A DNA stretch of 13,676 nucleotides from contig MHIS01000019.1 of NCBI GenBank assembly GCA_001817635.1, positions 833 through 14,508 of the forward strand. The letters run 5' to 3'. This DNA is from Candidatus Colwellbacteria bacterium GWA2_46_10. Lineage in GTDB: Bacteria > Patescibacteriota > Minisyncoccia > UBA6257 > Colwellbacteraceae. The position numbers were made by a program, and so were the translations under genes. The notes below the pieces were generated by a model. It was given only the letters and a program-made list of their open reading frames with translations, did not search any database and was not told the origin of the DNA. Shown here piece after piece: positions 10,613 through 13,676 of this stretch (the first letter of the stretch is position 1; every line of letters starts with the position of its first letter).

Positions 10613-12718
10613 ATGTCTTTAAGAAAATATCCTTTAGAGAAGGTTAGGAACATCGGTATTATCGCCCACATTGACGCCGGGAAAACTACGGTTACCGAGC
10701 GCATTCTTTTCTATACCGGTATTTCTCACAAAATAGGGGAGGTGCACGAGGGGGCAGCTATTATGGATTGGATGGAACAGGAGAGGGAGCGTGGTATTAC
10801 CATCACCTCCGCTGCCACTACCACCTTCTGGACTCCCACTTACGCCACAGGCAACAAAGAGCAGGAGCACCGCATCAACATTATTGATACCCCGGGGCAC
10901 ATCGACTTCACCGTAGAGGTTATTCGCTCTTTGAGGGTGTTGGATGGCGCGGTGGTGGTTTTTGACGGAGTAGCCGGAGTAGAGCCTCAATCTGAAACGA
11001 ACTGGCACTACGCCGATCAATACAAGGTTCCTCGTTTTTGCTTTATCAATAAACTGGATCGTACCGGAGCGAATTTCGAGAAAAGTTTTGACTCAATTAG
11101 AAAGCGTTTGACTAAAAAGGCTGTGGTTATACAGCTTCCCATCGGTTTAGAGGGGGAGTTCCAGGGGGTGGTGGATTTGCTGACACGCAAAGCCTATGAG
11201 TTTCAAGGGAATATGGGTGAGGAAACCATAGAGGTTCCTGTTCCGGAAAATATGAAGGAGCAGGTGGAGAAAAGACGCGCTGAATTGGTTGAGAAGATCG
11301 TGGAAAATGATGAAGGTTTGACCGAGAAGTATTTGGCTGGAGTAGATATCCCGGTTGAGGATCTTAAAAGAGTGATGCGCAAGGCTACCTTGGAGGTGAA
11401 TATCGTTCCGGTGCTTTGCGGAAGCGCTCTCAAAAACAAAGGCGTACAGCTTCTTTTGGACGCCGTTATAGATTACCTTCCCTCTCCGGTAGATTTGCCT
11501 CCGGTTGAGGGTATTGATCCCAAAACAGGGGATACGATACAGCGTGAGACCAAAGATGACGTTCCCTTTGCCGCATTGGCTTTCAAGGTGGCAACTGATC
11601 CTTTCGTAGGGTCCCTTACATACTTCAGGGTGTATTCGGGAACTTTGGGTCAAGGCAGCTATATTCTAAACGCCACTAAAGGCAACCAGGAAAGGGTTGG
11701 CAGGATTTTGCGTATGCACGCTAACCACCGAGAAGAGGTGGAGAAGATCTTTGCCGGAGAAATTGGCGCTTTAGTTGGGTTGAAGGATACGACAACCGGC
11801 GATACCCTAACTGACCCGAGTCACCCCATTATCTTGGAGAAAATAAATACTCCAGAACCTGTTATTGAACAAAGGGTAACTCCCAAGACCAAAGCTGATC
11901 AGGAGAAGATGGGTATAGCGCTACACAAACTCGCCGAAGAAGATCCAACTTTCAGGGTGAGGGGAGATGAGGAAACCGGAGAGACTTTGATCGCCGGTAT
12001 GGGAGAACTTCACCTTGAGGTGTTGGTTGAACGCATGAAAAGGGAATTCGGCGTGGAGGCAACCGTGGGGCAACCTCAGGTATCATATCGAGAAACCGTT
12101 ACCAAAGAATCTGAAGGAGAAGGGAAATATATTCGCCAGTCCGGTGGAAGAGGACAATACGGTCACGCAAAAGTCAGAGTGTCTCCGTTAGAGAGAGGCG
12201 CTGGCTTTGAGTTCGTAAATTCCATTAAAGGAGGAAGTATCCCTCAGGAGTTTATCCCCGCCGTGGAGAAAGGTGTTAAAGAATCTTTGGTAAAGGGAGT
12301 GGTTGCCGGATATCCAATGGTGGATATACAGGTGGATCTCTGGGATGGATCTTTCCACGAGGTGGATTCATCCGAAGCCGCTTTCAAGATCGCCGGCTCC
12401 ATGGCTCTTCAGGAGGGCGTCAAGCACGGCAGCCCTATTGTCCTTGAACCCATCATGAAAGTGCAGGTTATCACCCCCATTGAGTTCTTTGGGGATGTAA
12501 CGGGTGATATTGCCTCCAAGAGGGGCCGTATTGAGTCCATGGAGGATCGGGACAATATCAAGGTGATAGATGCCCGCATTCCTCTATCTGAACTGTTTGG
12601 ATATGCCACGAAATTAAGGAGTATGAGCCAGGGTAGGGGGTCCTTTACTATGGAGTTTTCCGCATATGAGCCCCTTCCTAAAAGTCTGGAGATGGCAGTA
12701 GTGGAGGGTCGGAAATAG
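10613..12718 (+). CDS. fusA: Elongation factor G
   Basis: The 701-aa translocation GTPase has the usual length (704 in E. coli) and domain order. The G domain shows AHIDAGKTT (18-26), the RGITI switch I segment, DTPGH and NKLD. Domain II, domain III and domain IV (GRGQYGHAKV) follow, then the C-terminal domain V (EPIMKVQVITPIEFFGDVTGDI through LFGYATKLRSMSQGRGSFTMEF). It moves tRNAs and mRNA through the ribosome and helps recycle it. All catalytic elements look intact, including His in DTPGH. It follows rpsG after nine bases with no clear Shine-Dalgarno. After its stop comes a 77-base gap holding a separate promoter for tuf. Confidence 0.98.
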   Translation: MSLRKYPLEKVRNIGIIAHIDAGKTTVTERILFYTGISHKIGEVHEGAAIMDWMEQERERGITITSAATTTFWTPTYATGNKEQEHRINIIDTPGHIDFTVEVIRSLRVLDGAVVVFDGVAGVEPQSETNWHYADQYKVPRFCFINKLDRTGANFEKSFDSIRKRLTKKAVVIQLPIGLEGEFQGVVDLLTRKAYEFQGNMGEETIEVPVPENMKEQVEKRRAELVEKIVENDEGLTEKYLAGVDIPVEDLKRVMRKATLEVNIVPVLCGSALKNKGVQLLLDAVIDYLPSPVDLPPVEGIDPKTGDTIQRETKDDVPFAALAFKVATDPFVGSLTYFRVYSGTLGQGSYILNATKGNQERVGRILRMHANHREEVEKIFAGEIGALVGLKDTTTGDTLTDPSHPIILEKINTPEPVIEQRVTPKTKADQEKMGIALHKLAEEDPTFRVRGDEETGETLIAGMGELHLEVLVERMKREFGVEATVGQPQVSYRETVTKESEGEGKYIRQSGGRGQYGHAKVRVSPLERGAGFEFVNSIKGGSIPQEFIPAVEKGVKESLVKGVVAGYPMVDIQVDLWDGSFHEVDSSEAAFKIAGSMALQEGVKHGSPIVLEPIMKVQVITPIEFFGDVTGDIASKRGRIESMEDRDNIKVIDARIPLSELFGYATKLRSMSQGRGSFTMEFSAYEPLPKSLEMAVVEGRK

Positions 12719-12729
12719 CCAGGTTTGCG

Positions 12730-12759
12730 TTGACAAGACGCGCTCTTGGCACATAGAAT
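12730..12759 (+). promoter_or_regulatory. Promoter of tuf
   Basis: TTGACA (12730-12735), an 18-base spacer and TAGAAT (12754-12759). A start near 12766 gives tuf a leader of about 30 bases. This allows EF-Tu to be made independently of the upstream str genes. Confidence 0.7.
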
Positions 12760-12795
12760 ACACAAGGTCGAAAAACAGAAGTTAAGAATAAACAA

Positions 12796-13676
<881 letters not shown>

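Noticed and set aside
11147..11653. 168-aa minus-strand frame, and similar long antisense frames in 10634-11020 and 12409-13547
   Set aside because: All lie opposite fusA or tuf and show no family features.

Overview
The window looks like a chromosomal segment from a reduced-genome bacterium, most likely of the Candidate Phyla Radiation (Patescibacteria; the gene order and protein style resemble Parcubacteria or Microgenomates). This is inferred from a ComEC competence protein split into two genes, an aspartyl-tRNA synthetase lacking the bacterial GAD insertion, compact gene packing, near-leaderless promoters and many small proteins of unknown function. No database comparison was possible.

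Layout. (1) 1-3417, plus strand: the end of elongation factor P, mnmA (tRNA 2-thiolation), the ComEC membrane channel domain and, overlapping it by 44 bases, a separate metallo-beta-lactamase protein matching the C-terminal ComEC domain. (2) 3418-3855: gene-poor but highly structured, with a long hairpin, a multibranch fold closed by a perfect 9-bp stem, and a tRNA-Pro(UGG) on the minus strand. (3) 3856-6362: aspS, then an enlarged adenylate-kinase-family gene whose start overlaps the aspS stop (TAATG). (4) 6363-8710: the unusual part, a run of short GC-rich genes of unknown function (41, 98, 49, 26 and 84 aa). They are packed into units with their own promoter-like and terminator-like signals, plus a DNA glycosylase gene with a structured leader of about 160 nt. 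The first unit has a ladder of mutually exclusive stems overlapping a possible 29-codon leader peptide. Two of the terminators share an imperfect 31-nt element. (5) 8731-9014, minus strand: rpmB (bL28) followed by tRNA-Pro(GGG). (6) 9043-13676, plus strand: an M50 site-2 protease, then the str cluster rpsL-rpsG-fusA and, behind its own promoter, tuf, which runs off the end.

Most recognisable genes serve translation: EF-P, MnmA, AspRS, two proline tRNAs, bL28, uS12, uS7, EF-G and EF-Tu. EF-P and the proline tRNAs share the theme of proline decoding, but they are not adjacent and nothing shows a functional link. ComEC and its detached nuclease-like domain would serve DNA uptake, and the glycosylase would repair alkylated bases. 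The best candidates for undescribed biology are the small-gene island with its RNA elements and the structured RNA region at 3432-3620.
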